Positions 38,789-46,389 of a stretch of DNA of 64,000 bases are shown here, piece after piece; positions within the stretch are counted from its first letter, which is position 1, and the number at the start of each line of letters is the position of its first letter. Made by a program: the position numbers and the translations under genes. This DNA is from Alloyangia pacifica (GTDB lineage: Bacteria; Pseudomonadota; Alphaproteobacteria; Rhodobacterales; Rhodobacteraceae). The notes beneath the pieces were generated by a model, which had not been told where the DNA came from, made no database searches, and saw nothing but the letters and a program-made list of their open reading frames with translations. The stretch spans positions 99,815-163,814 of the forward strand of contig NZ_JAIVKX010000018.1 in the NCBI RefSeq assembly GCF_020524285.1. The letters run 5' to 3'.

Positions 38789-39599
38789 AATCCTGAAATC
38801 CCCAACCGGGCTCATCGGCACACTGCTGCTTGCGCTGGTGCTCTTCGTGACGATCTTCGGCCCGTGGATCACCCCCTACGACCCGCAGGCCTTCGACGCC
38901 CGCGCCCGGCTCGAGGGCCCCAGCCTCGCGCATTGGCTCGGCACCGATCAATATGGTCGCGACCTGCTGTCCCGGCTGCTGAGCGGCGCGCCCGCCACAG
39001 TCGCCTTCGGGCTGGGTGCTACGGTGCTCGGCGTCGGCGTCGGCTCGGTCATCGGCGTGATCGCCGGGGTCGCCGGCGGCCGCACCGACAGTGTCATCAT
39101 GCGGGTGCTCGACGGCATGCTGGCCATGCCCGAACTGCTGTTCACGCTGCTGATCGTCACCTTCCTCGGTGGCGGCACAACCCAGGCCATGCTGGCCGTC
39201 GCGGTCACCTTCACCCCCGGCATGGCGCGCATTTCGCGCAGCGCCGTGCTGTCCGTGCGGACCCGCGAATACGTTCTGGCGGCGCAGGCCCGCGGCGAGA
39301 GCGGCGCCTGGATCGTCGGGCGCGAGGTCCTGCCCAACGCGCTGGGGCCGATCATCGTCGAGGCGACCATCCGCGTCAGCTTCGCGATCATGATCGGCGC
39401 GACGCTGGGCTTTCTCGGGCTGGGCGCACAGCCGCCCTCGACCGAGTGGGGCCTGATGGTCGCCGAAGCCCGGCAGTTCATGTTCCGCAATCCTTGGTGC
39501 GTCGCCGTTCCCGGCCTGGCCATCGCCGTGACCGCGCTGGGGTTCAACCTGTTCGGCGACGCCCTGCGCGACGCCTTTGACCCGAAACGAGGCCACTGA
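38781..39599 (+). CDS. Peptide-type ABC transporter permease (DppC family)
   Basis: A 272-residue permease with the DppC signature HWLGTDQYGRDLLSRLLSG near residue 50 and the EAA loop EYVLAAQARGESGAWIVGREVLPN. The N-terminal helix is TGLIGTLLLALVLFVTIFG. ATG 38781 overlaps the preceding gene's last codons, indicating translational coupling. It forms the channel with the DppB-like protein. Confidence 0.93.
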   Translation: MRKILKSPTGLIGTLLLALVLFVTIFGPWITPYDPQAFDARARLEGPSLAHWLGTDQYGRDLLSRLLSGAPATVAFGLGATVLGVGVGSVIGVIAGVAGGRTDSVIMRVLDGMLAMPELLFTLLIVTFLGGGTTQAMLAVAVTFTPGMARISRSAVLSVRTREYVLAAQARGESGAWIVGREVLPNALGPIIVEATIRVSFAIMIGATLGFLGLGAQPPSTEWGLMVAEARQFMFRNPWCVAVPGLAIAVTALGFNLFGDALRDAFDPKRGH

Positions 39600-41287
39600 T
39601 GAGCTCCCGCATCCGTACCGATGGCCCGACGCCGGTGATCGAGCCCCCGGTGCTCGACGTCCGCAACTACTCCATGGCCTACGACACCGAGACCGGCACC
39701 ACCACCGCGCTCGACGATGTCTCGCTGATGATCTGGCGCGGCGAGACGCACGCGCTGGTCGGGGAAAGCGGCTCGGGCAAATCGACGCTCGCCTGGGCGA
39801 TCACCCGCTACATGGCCGAGAACGCCCGCGACACCGGCGGCGCCATCCTGCTGTCGGGCGAAGACATGATCGGCAAAGGCCGGTCCGAGCTGGAAGCCCT
39901 GCGCGGGCGGCGCATCGCCATGGTCTTCCAGGACCCGTCGTCGTCGCTCAACCCCGCGATGCGGCTCGGCGAGCAGCTCGCCGAGGTCCTCATCCGGCAC
40001 CGCGGCATGAGCCACGACGAGGCGCTGCGCGAGAGCGAGGCGGCGCTGGCCCGCACCGGCATCGCCAAGCCCGCCGAGATGATGCAGCGCTACCCGCACG
40101 AGGCCTCGGGCGGCGAGAAGCAGCGCGTGGTCATCGCCACGGCCTTCGCCTGCAACCCCGAGCTCATCATCTTCGACGAGCCGACCACCGCGCTCGATAT
40201 CCTCACCGCCAACCAGATCCTCGACCTCTTCGTGCAACTGCGCGAGGAAACCGGGGTGGCCGCCCTCTACATCACGCATGACCTCGGTCTGGTTGCGCGG
40301 ATCGCCAAGACGGTCTCGGTGATCCACAAGGGCAAGATCGTCGAAAGCGGCGTGCTGGAAGATGTCTTCGCGGCCCCCGCGCACCCCTATACGCAAAAGC
40401 TGCTCGCGGCGCTGCCGCGGCCCGAAGACCGGCTCGCCCTGCCCGCGCCGCAGGATCCGGCACCGCTCTTCGAGGCGCGCGACGTCGGCGTGCAGTACAA
40501 TGCCCCCGGCTGGCTGACACGGCTGCTCGACAAGACGGCGGCGCCGCATTGGGGCGCGCGGGGCATCAGCCTCGACGTGCGCCCGGGCGAGCTGGTGGGC
40601 ATCGTCGGCGAGAGCGGATCGGGCAAATCGACGATCGCCAAGGCGGCGACCGGGCTGAACCCCTTCGAGGGGGAAATCCGTTTCGACGGCCGCAGCTTCG
40701 CCGCGCGCGAGGCGTTCGACCGGCCCTACCGGCGGGACGTGCAGATCATCTTCCAGCACCCGGATTCGAGCCTGAACCCGCGCGAGACCATCGGCGGCAT
40801 CCTCTCGCGCCCGCTGAAGCTCTACAACCTCGCGCCCCGCGGCGAAATCGCTGCACGGGTCCGCGAGCTGCTCGAAATGGTGCTGCTGCCGGCCGACTAC
40901 GCGACCCGCTACCCGCACCAGCTCTCCGGCGGTGAAAAGCAGCGCGTGGCCATCGCCCGCGCCTTTGCCGCCGAACCGCGCCTGGTGATCTGCGACGAGA
41001 TCACCGCGGCTCTCGACGTGTCGGTCCAGGCCGCGGTCGCACGGCTGCTGATCGATCTGCAGCGGCGCTCCGGCGCGGCCTGCATCTTCATCACCCATGA
41101 TCTCAACCTGATCCGCCAGCTCGCGCATCGCATCGTGGTGTTCCAGCGCGGCGCGCTGGTGGATGCCTTCGACGTCGCGGATGCCGAGTCCCCCGACCGC
41201 CACCCCTACACCCGTGCCCTGCTCGATGCGGTCCCCGTCCCGCACCGGCCCGAGACACCGGGCCTGCACATGGAGCCCCGCACATGA
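39599..41287 (+). CDS. Fused peptide ABC transporter ATPase (DppD-DppF type, two ATP-binding domains)
   Basis: A 562-residue protein containing two complete ABC ATPase modules. Module 1 (residues about 18-265): Walker A GESGSGKS, signature EASGGEKQRV, Walker B LIIFDEPTTALD. Module 2 (about 290-545): Walker A GESGSGKS, signature QLSGGEKQRVAIARAF, Walker B LVICDEITAALDVS. Note the Glu-Ile in place of the usual Glu-Pro in the second Walker B. Fusion of the D and F subunits occurs in several alphaproteobacterial peptide and glutathione importers. The gene overlaps both neighbours by one to four bases. Confidence 0.92.
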   Translation: MSSRIRTDGPTPVIEPPVLDVRNYSMAYDTETGTTTALDDVSLMIWRGETHALVGESGSGKSTLAWAITRYMAENARDTGGAILLSGEDMIGKGRSELEALRGRRIAMVFQDPSSSLNPAMRLGEQLAEVLIRHRGMSHDEALRESEAALARTGIAKPAEMMQRYPHEASGGEKQRVVIATAFACNPELIIFDEPTTALDILTANQILDLFVQLREETGVAALYITHDLGLVARIAKTVSVIHKGKIVESGVLEDVFAAPAHPYTQKLLAALPRPEDRLALPAPQDPAPLFEARDVGVQYNAPGWLTRLLDKTAAPHWGARGISLDVRPGELVGIVGESGSGKSTIAKAATGLNPFEGEIRFDGRSFAAREAFDRPYRRDVQIIFQHPDSSLNPRETIGGILSRPLKLYNLAPRGEIAARVRELLEMVLLPADYATRYPHQLSGGEKQRVAIARAFAAEPRLVICDEITAALDVSVQAAVARLLIDLQRRSGAACIFITHDLNLIRQLAHRIVVFQRGALVDAFDVADAESPDRHPYTRALLDAVPVPHRPETPGLHMEPRT

Positions 41288-42507
41288 CCGACCCCAAGAC
41301 CCTGGCGGAGAACATCGACACCTCCGCCTGCCTGTCCCGGCTGGCCGAGATGGTGCAGCACAAGAGCTATTCCGAGACCCCGGGCGAACGGGTGCTGGCC
41401 GCGCGCATGGTCGAGATCATGCAGGAGATCGGCCTCGACGAGGCCTACCTGATGCCGGTCGAGGGCGACCGGGTGAACGCCATCGGCATCTGGCGCGGCA
41501 CCGGCGGCGGGAAGAGCCTGCTGTTCAACGGCCACCTCGACACCAACCCGGCCACCGAGGGCTGGACCGTCGATCCCTGGGAAGGCAAGATCGACGAGTC
41601 CTTCATCTACGGCATCGGCGTGTCGAACATGAAGGCCGGCGACGCCGCCTACCTCTGCGCCGTCGAGACGCTGATCCGCAATGGCGTGCGGCTGAAGGGC
41701 GATGTCATCCTGACCTTCGTGATCGGCGAATTGCAGGGCGGCGTCGGCACGCTGGCGGCGGTCAATGCCGGGCTGCGCGCCGATTACTTCATCAACTCCG
41801 AACCCTCGGACCTGCAGGCGGTCACGATGCATGCCTGTGCCTTCACCTTCGTGGTGGAACTCGAGGGCATCACCCGGCACCTGTCGAAGCGCGAAGAGGC
41901 GGTGGACGCGATCCTCGCCGCCTGCGAGCTCGTTCCCGAGTTGACCGCGCTGACCTTCTCGGACGCCCCGAGCGAGGCGCACCGCGCCATCAACCGCGTG
42001 CACGTGGGGGTGATGCACGGCGCGCTCGGTCGCGATCTGCATGAGTGGCGCCCGCCGCAGGTGGCCGATTTCGTGCGGCTGAAAGGCTCGGGCCGCTACG
42101 GTCCGGGCCAGACGGAAGAGACTGCGCTGGCCGACATCCGCGCGGTGCTGGACCGTCTCGTGGCACGCCGCCCCGGGCTCAAGGCCACGGTCCGCACCGA
42201 GGCTTCCGAAGGCCGCCCGATCATGCCCGCCTTCGAGGTCGCGCCCGACAGCCGCATCGTCACGGCGCTCAACGCGGCCTACGAAAGCGTGCGCGGCACG
42301 GCCCAGCCCACCGGTCCGATCACCCCGACGGGCTTTTTCGGAACCGACGCGGGCCATCTCTATGCGCACGGCGGCATGGAGGGCGTGGTCTGCGGGCCCG
42401 GCGGCAAGTTCAACACCATGCCCGACGAGCGGGTGGAGATCGAGGACTACCTTGACTGCATCCGCATCTACCTCATGACCATCTGCGATATATGCGACAT
42501 CACATGA
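41284..42507 (+). CDS. M20-fold protein with altered metal ligands (ArgE/DapE-like)
   Basis: A 407-residue protein with the overall M20 layout: catalytic domain, dimerisation insert near residues 195-310, catalytic domain. The first His is kept (FNGHLDT, His84). The bridging Asp is Asn115 (GVSNMKAG, normally SDM). The Glu-Glu pair is Glu149-Leu150 (VIGELQGG, normally DEE). The C-terminal His is Asn377 (GKFNTMPDE, normally AHTPDE). Three of five zinc ligands are thus replaced. It may be inactive, use another mechanism, or bind the substrate. It is coupled by ATGA overlaps to the ATPase before it and the M24 gene after it. Confidence 0.78.
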   Translation: MTDPKTLAENIDTSACLSRLAEMVQHKSYSETPGERVLAARMVEIMQEIGLDEAYLMPVEGDRVNAIGIWRGTGGGKSLLFNGHLDTNPATEGWTVDPWEGKIDESFIYGIGVSNMKAGDAAYLCAVETLIRNGVRLKGDVILTFVIGELQGGVGTLAAVNAGLRADYFINSEPSDLQAVTMHACAFTFVVELEGITRHLSKREEAVDAILAACELVPELTALTFSDAPSEAHRAINRVHVGVMHGALGRDLHEWRPPQVADFVRLKGSGRYGPGQTEETALADIRAVLDRLVARRPGLKATVRTEASEGRPIMPAFEVAPDSRIVTALNAAYESVRGTAQPTGPITPTGFFGTDAGHLYAHGGMEGVVCGPGGKFNTMPDERVEIEDYLDCIRIYLMTICDICDIT

Positions 42508-43718
42508 CCGACCTCGCGACCGAATTCACCGGGCACAGCGCCAATGGCGCCGTCAATCTCCGTTTTCCGGAAAGCGAATACCGCGCCCGTCTCGCACGCA
42601 CCCGCGCGCTGCTGGCCGAGCGCGGTCTCGACGCGCTGCTGGTCTTCGCCCAGGAGAGCCACTTCTATCTCACCGGTTTCGACACCGCCGGCTACGTGTT
42701 CTTCCAGGTCGGCATCGTCACCGCGTCGGAGGGCCTCCTGACCCTGCTCACCCGGACCCCGGACAAGCGCCAGGCCGAGGTGAACTCGCTCTATGACGAC
42801 GTGCGCATCTGGCTCAACGCCGAGGGCGCGGATCCGGCGCAGGATCTGCGCACGCTGCTCGAGGAGATGGGCCTTCGGGGCGGAAAGGTCGGCGTGGAAT
42901 ATGCGACCTACGGGCTGACCGCCGCCAACGGTCGCTCGGTGGATGCCGCGCTGGAGGGGGTCTGCGCGCTGGAGGATGCCTCGGACATCGTGCGTGGTCA
43001 GCGGCTGGTGAAATCTCCCATGGAGCTCGACTACACCCGCGCCGCGGGCCGTCTGGCCGATGCCGCCACCCTCGCGGCGATCGAGGCGGCGCGTCCCGGC
43101 GCCTTCGATACCGCGCTTTCGGGGGCGGCGGTCACCGCGATGCTGGGCGCCGGGGCCGACATGCCCTCGGGCGGTCCGCTGGTGAACGTCGGCCCGCGCG
43201 CCCTGTTCGGCCGAGGCATCGGCGGCCCGCGCAGCATCGAGCAGGACGACCAGGTCCTGATCGAACTCGCCGGCTCCGCCTGCCGCTACCACGTGGTGAT
43301 CGAGCACACGGTCTCGGTCGGCCGTACCGACCCCCGGCAGGTCAGCCAGATGGGCGTCGCAATCGAGGCGCTCGAGCGCATCAAGGAGGCGGCCGTGCCG
43401 GGCGAACGGCTGGGCACCCTGGATGACATCCACCGAAGCGTTCTCGACGGCGCGGGTTTCCAGAAGGCGCGCTACGCCGCCTGCGGCTACGCGCTTGGCT
43501 GCACGTTCAAACCGACGTGGATGGACGTGCCGCCGATGATCTACAGCGGCAACCCGCTGGTGCTGGCGCCGGGCATGGTGTTCTTCGTGCACATCATGAT
43601 CCCCGACACCGAAACCGGCCTCGTCGCCGGCGTCGGCCAGACCTTTGCGATCGGTGAGGACGGTCACGGTGTGGAGACCTTCAGCACGCTGCCGCTGCAG
43701 CTCTGGCAGGCCGGCTGA
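42504..43718 (+). CDS. M24-fold (creatinase/prolidase-like) protein lacking metal ligands, copy 3
   Basis: A 404-residue paralogue of the 35043-36221 protein (shared SHFYLTGFDTAGYVFFQ against SLFWLTGYDSGGFVFFQ, and WMDVPPMIYSG against SMDVPPMIYAG). At the canonical ligand sites it has QVLIELAGSACRYHVVIEH (no Asp pair), GMVFFVHIMIP (His for Glu) and AGVGQTFAIGE (Gly-Gln where Glu is expected). Its ATG at 42504 overlaps the previous stop (ATGA); ATG 42492 is an alternative. It ends the operon. Two such paralogues in one operon suggest successive or heteromeric action on one compound. Confidence 0.75.
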   Translation: MTDLATEFTGHSANGAVNLRFPESEYRARLARTRALLAERGLDALLVFAQESHFYLTGFDTAGYVFFQVGIVTASEGLLTLLTRTPDKRQAEVNSLYDDVRIWLNAEGADPAQDLRTLLEEMGLRGGKVGVEYATYGLTAANGRSVDAALEGVCALEDASDIVRGQRLVKSPMELDYTRAAGRLADAATLAAIEAARPGAFDTALSGAAVTAMLGAGADMPSGGPLVNVGPRALFGRGIGGPRSIEQDDQVLIELAGSACRYHVVIEHTVSVGRTDPRQVSQMGVAIEALERIKEAAVPGERLGTLDDIHRSVLDGAGFQKARYAACGYALGCTFKPTWMDVPPMIYSGNPLVLAPGMVFFVHIMIPDTETGLVAGVGQTFAIGEDGHGVETFSTLPLQLWQAG

Positions 43719-43832
43719 CCCCCAGGGTCGGAGCGGACAGAGTGACGCGCCGCGCCTCGGGCGACGCGTCCGGGGCTGGGCGCCCTTGTCCCGCCCGTTG
43801 ACCGTGTGCCGCCCGGCGGACCCATCGGGCTG

Positions 43833-44753
43833 TCATTGCGCGGCCTCCATGCCCGCTATCACCGTCTTCACCGCGTCCGCCATGTGGTCGACGAAAAGCC
43901 TGATCTTCGGGTCCTGCAGCTTCCGGTGCGGGAACAGGCAGCCCAGGGTCGAGGGTAGCGGCGGCGTGTCCGGCAGAACCTCGATCAACGCGCCGCTGCG
44001 CAGGTGCTGCGCGACCTCGAGCCGAGGTCGGTTGACGATGCCCTGACCATCCAGCGCCCAACGGGTCAACACGTCGCCGTCGTCGGCGTCGAAGGGGCCT
44101 TCCACCTCCAGCCGCCGCAGGCCGGTGGCGGTCTGGAGTTGCCAGAAATACTCGGGCGAGCGGGGATAGCGCAGCAGCAGGCAGTTGTGCCGCCCGCCGA
44201 GCAGTTCCTCGGGCGTTGCCGGCATCCCGCGAGTCTCGAGGTAGGCAGGTGCGGCGCAAAGCACGCGCGGGCAATCGTAAATGTGCCGTAGCTTGAAGTT
44301 GGAATCCTTCGGCACGCCGAGAAAGAAGGCCACGTCGAGCCGCTCACCCATCATGTCGACCAGCCGGTCCGACAGGCGCATCTGCACCTGCACCTCCGGG
44401 TATCTTTCGGTGAAGGCGGGCACCAGCGGCGCGATGATCCGCCGCCCGATCCCGAGCGGCGCCGTCACCCGCAGTGCGCCGCGCGGCGTCTCCGAGAAGT
44501 TCGCCACCACCGCCTCGGCCTCGTCCACCGAGGCCAACACCGTCCGCGCCTGCTCGTAGAACACCCGCCCGACCTCGGTCGGGGTGATCGAGCGGGTGGT
44601 GCGGTTGAACAGGCGCACACCGAGGCGCCCTTCCAGCTCCTTGATCCGCTTGCTCGCCACCGCCGGCGTCAGGCGCAGGTCGCGCCCGCCCGAGGTGATG
44701 CTGCCAAGCTCGACCACCCGGACGAAGACCCGCAGGCTTTCAATGTATTGCAT
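43833..44753 (-). CDS. LysR family transcriptional regulator, divergent from xdhABC
   Basis: A 306-residue LysR protein of the large CrgA/YafC-like subgroup. The HTH is ITSGGRDLRLTPAVASKRIKE near residues 18-37; the effector domain shows GALRVTAPLGIGRRIIAPLVPAF and DVAFFLGVPKDSNFKLR. ATG 44753 is preceded by GAGGAG. It diverges from the xanthine dehydrogenase operon with 172 bases between, which makes it the likely purine regulator. It is clearly related to the LysR gene at 63022-63957 at the other end of the cluster. Confidence 0.9.
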   Translation of the reverse strand: MQYIESLRVFVRVVELGSITSGGRDLRLTPAVASKRIKELEGRLGVRLFNRTTRSITPTEVGRVFYEQARTVLASVDEAEAVVANFSETPRGALRVTAPLGIGRRIIAPLVPAFTERYPEVQVQMRLSDRLVDMMGERLDVAFFLGVPKDSNFKLRHIYDCPRVLCAAPAYLETRGMPATPEELLGGRHNCLLLRYPRSPEYFWQLQTATGLRRLEVEGPFDADDGDVLTRWALDGQGIVNRPRLEVAQHLRSGALIEVLPDTPPLPSTLGCLFPHRKLQDPKIRLFVDHMADAVKTVIAGMEAAQ

Positions 44754-44813
44754 CGCTCCGCTCCTCGGCCGCTGATCGTCCCGCCCCGGCATACTACGGC
44801 CCGCGACAGATTA

Positions 44814-44832
44814 TTATCAACGTTCCGTATAA
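44814..44832. promoter_or_regulatory. Candidate LysR box upstream of xdhA
   Basis: TTAT-N11-ATAA, a perfect four-base dyad with the T-N11-A spacing typical of LysR binding sites. It lies about 60 bases from the regulator start and 95 bases before xdhA. Inference from pattern and position. Confidence 0.4.
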
Positions 44833-44925
44833 AGTCCTTGGCGAAACCACGCGTATTCATTGAGAGTGCCTTCCGCTAGCGTCCGCTCCGAAGACCCAGA
44901 CACATGCTCAGCCACGGAGGGATGC

Positions 44926-46377
44926 ATGACGCACCGGAGCGAGATCCGTTTTCTGCTCAACGGACGGGCGGTGAGCCTGCCCGAGGTCCCGGCCACCCAG
45001 ACCCTGCTCGACTTCCTGCGGCTCGATCGCCGGCTCACCGGCACCAAGGAAGGCTGCGCCGAGGGCGACTGCGGCGCCTGCACCGTGCTCGTCGGCCGCC
45101 TGCACGAGGGCGACTTGCGCTACGAGGCGGTCAACGCCTGCATTCGCTTCACCGCCTCGCTCGATGGCTGCCACGTGGTGACGATCGAGCATCTTTCGGG
45201 CCCGGATGGCGCGCTGCACCCGGTGCAGCGGGCGATGGTCGAGCATCACGGCGCGCAATGCGGGTTCTGCACGCCCGGCATCGTCATGTCGCTCTACGCG
45301 CTCTGGATGCAGACCCCGCAGCCGACCGAGACGCAGGTCGAGACCGCGCTGCAGGGCAACCTCTGCCGCTGCACCGGCTACGCGCCGATCATCCGCACCG
45401 CCGTTGCGGTGAGCGCCCACGGTACGCCCGAGGCGGACCACCTGGTGCAGGAGCGGGCCCGGGTGACGGCGCAGCTCGAGGCACTGACGGACGGGCGCCG
45501 GGTCGAGACGGGCCCCGAGGACAACCGCGCCATTCTGCCCGCCGATCTGGACGATTTCGCCGAGGCCTATGCCGCGCATCCGCAGGCGACGGTGATCGCG
45601 GGCTCCACCGATGTGGGCCTTTGGGTGACCAAGTTCCTGCGCCCGATCTCGCCCGCGATCTTCATCGCGCATCTGCCCGAGTTGAAGGCGGTCGAGGTCG
45701 GCGACGGTGCGATCACCCTCGGCGCCGGTGTCAGCTATTCCGAACTGCAGCCGCTGATCGCCGCGCATCTGCCGCATCTCGCCGAGTACTGGGACCGCAT
45801 CGCCGGCTGGCAGGTGCGCAATATGGGCACGATCGGCGGCAATATCGCCAATGGCTCGCCCATCGGCGACACGCCCCCGGTGCTGATCGCGCTCGGTGCC
45901 GAGGTGACCGTGCGCCACGGTGCCGCCCGCCGGAGCCTGCCGCTGGAGGCGTTCTTCATCGATTACGGCAAGCAGGACCGCAGCCCCGGCGAATTCGTCG
46001 AGAGCATCCGCATCCCCCTGCCCCCGGCGGCAACCCGCTGCGCCGCCTACAAGATCTCCAAGCGCCGCGACGAGGACATCTCGGCGGTCGCCGCCGGGAT
46101 CAGCGTCACCGTCGAAGGCGGAGTGATCCGCGATACCCGCATCGCGCTTGGCGGCATGGCGGCCACGCCGAAGCGCGCCGCCAAGGCCGAGGCCGCGCTG
46201 CTGGGCCAGCCCTGGAGCGAGGCCAGCTTTGCCGCCGCCGCCCGCGCCATGGCCGAGGATTTCGCCCCGCTCAGCGACTGGCGGGCCAGCGCCGACTACC
46301 GGATGCGCGTCGCGCAGAACCTGTTGCGGCGGTTCTTTCTCGAACAGGATGGCCAGCCCGTCCGCCTGAGCGCCTGA
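44926..46377 (+). CDS. xdhA: Xanthine dehydrogenase small subunit (2Fe-2S and FAD)
   Basis: A 483-residue subunit. Residues 1-160 hold two [2Fe-2S] clusters: the plant-type one at KEGCAEGDCGACTV and a distal Cys (NACIRF), and the second at CGFCTPG and CRCTGY. Residues about 185-370 are the FAD domain (TVIAGSTDVGLWVTKFLR, MGTIGGNIANGSPIGDTPPV), followed by a CO-dehydrogenase-flavoprotein C-terminal domain. It carries electrons from the molybdenum subunit to NAD. ATG 44926 follows ACGGAGG. The long intergenic gap upstream holds the divergent promoters. Confidence 0.95.
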   Translation: MTHRSEIRFLLNGRAVSLPEVPATQTLLDFLRLDRRLTGTKEGCAEGDCGACTVLVGRLHEGDLRYEAVNACIRFTASLDGCHVVTIEHLSGPDGALHPVQRAMVEHHGAQCGFCTPGIVMSLYALWMQTPQPTETQVETALQGNLCRCTGYAPIIRTAVAVSAHGTPEADHLVQERARVTAQLEALTDGRRVETGPEDNRAILPADLDDFAEAYAAHPQATVIAGSTDVGLWVTKFLRPISPAIFIAHLPELKAVEVGDGAITLGAGVSYSELQPLIAAHLPHLAEYWDRIAGWQVRNMGTIGGNIANGSPIGDTPPVLIALGAEVTVRHGAARRSLPLEAFFIDYGKQDRSPGEFVESIRIPLPPAATRCAAYKISKRRDEDISAVAAGISVTVEGGVIRDTRIALGGMAATPKRAAKAEAALLGQPWSEASFAAAARAMAEDFAPLSDWRASADYRMRVAQNLLRRFFLEQDGQPVRLSA

Positions 46378-46389
46378 GGGAGGAGAGAC

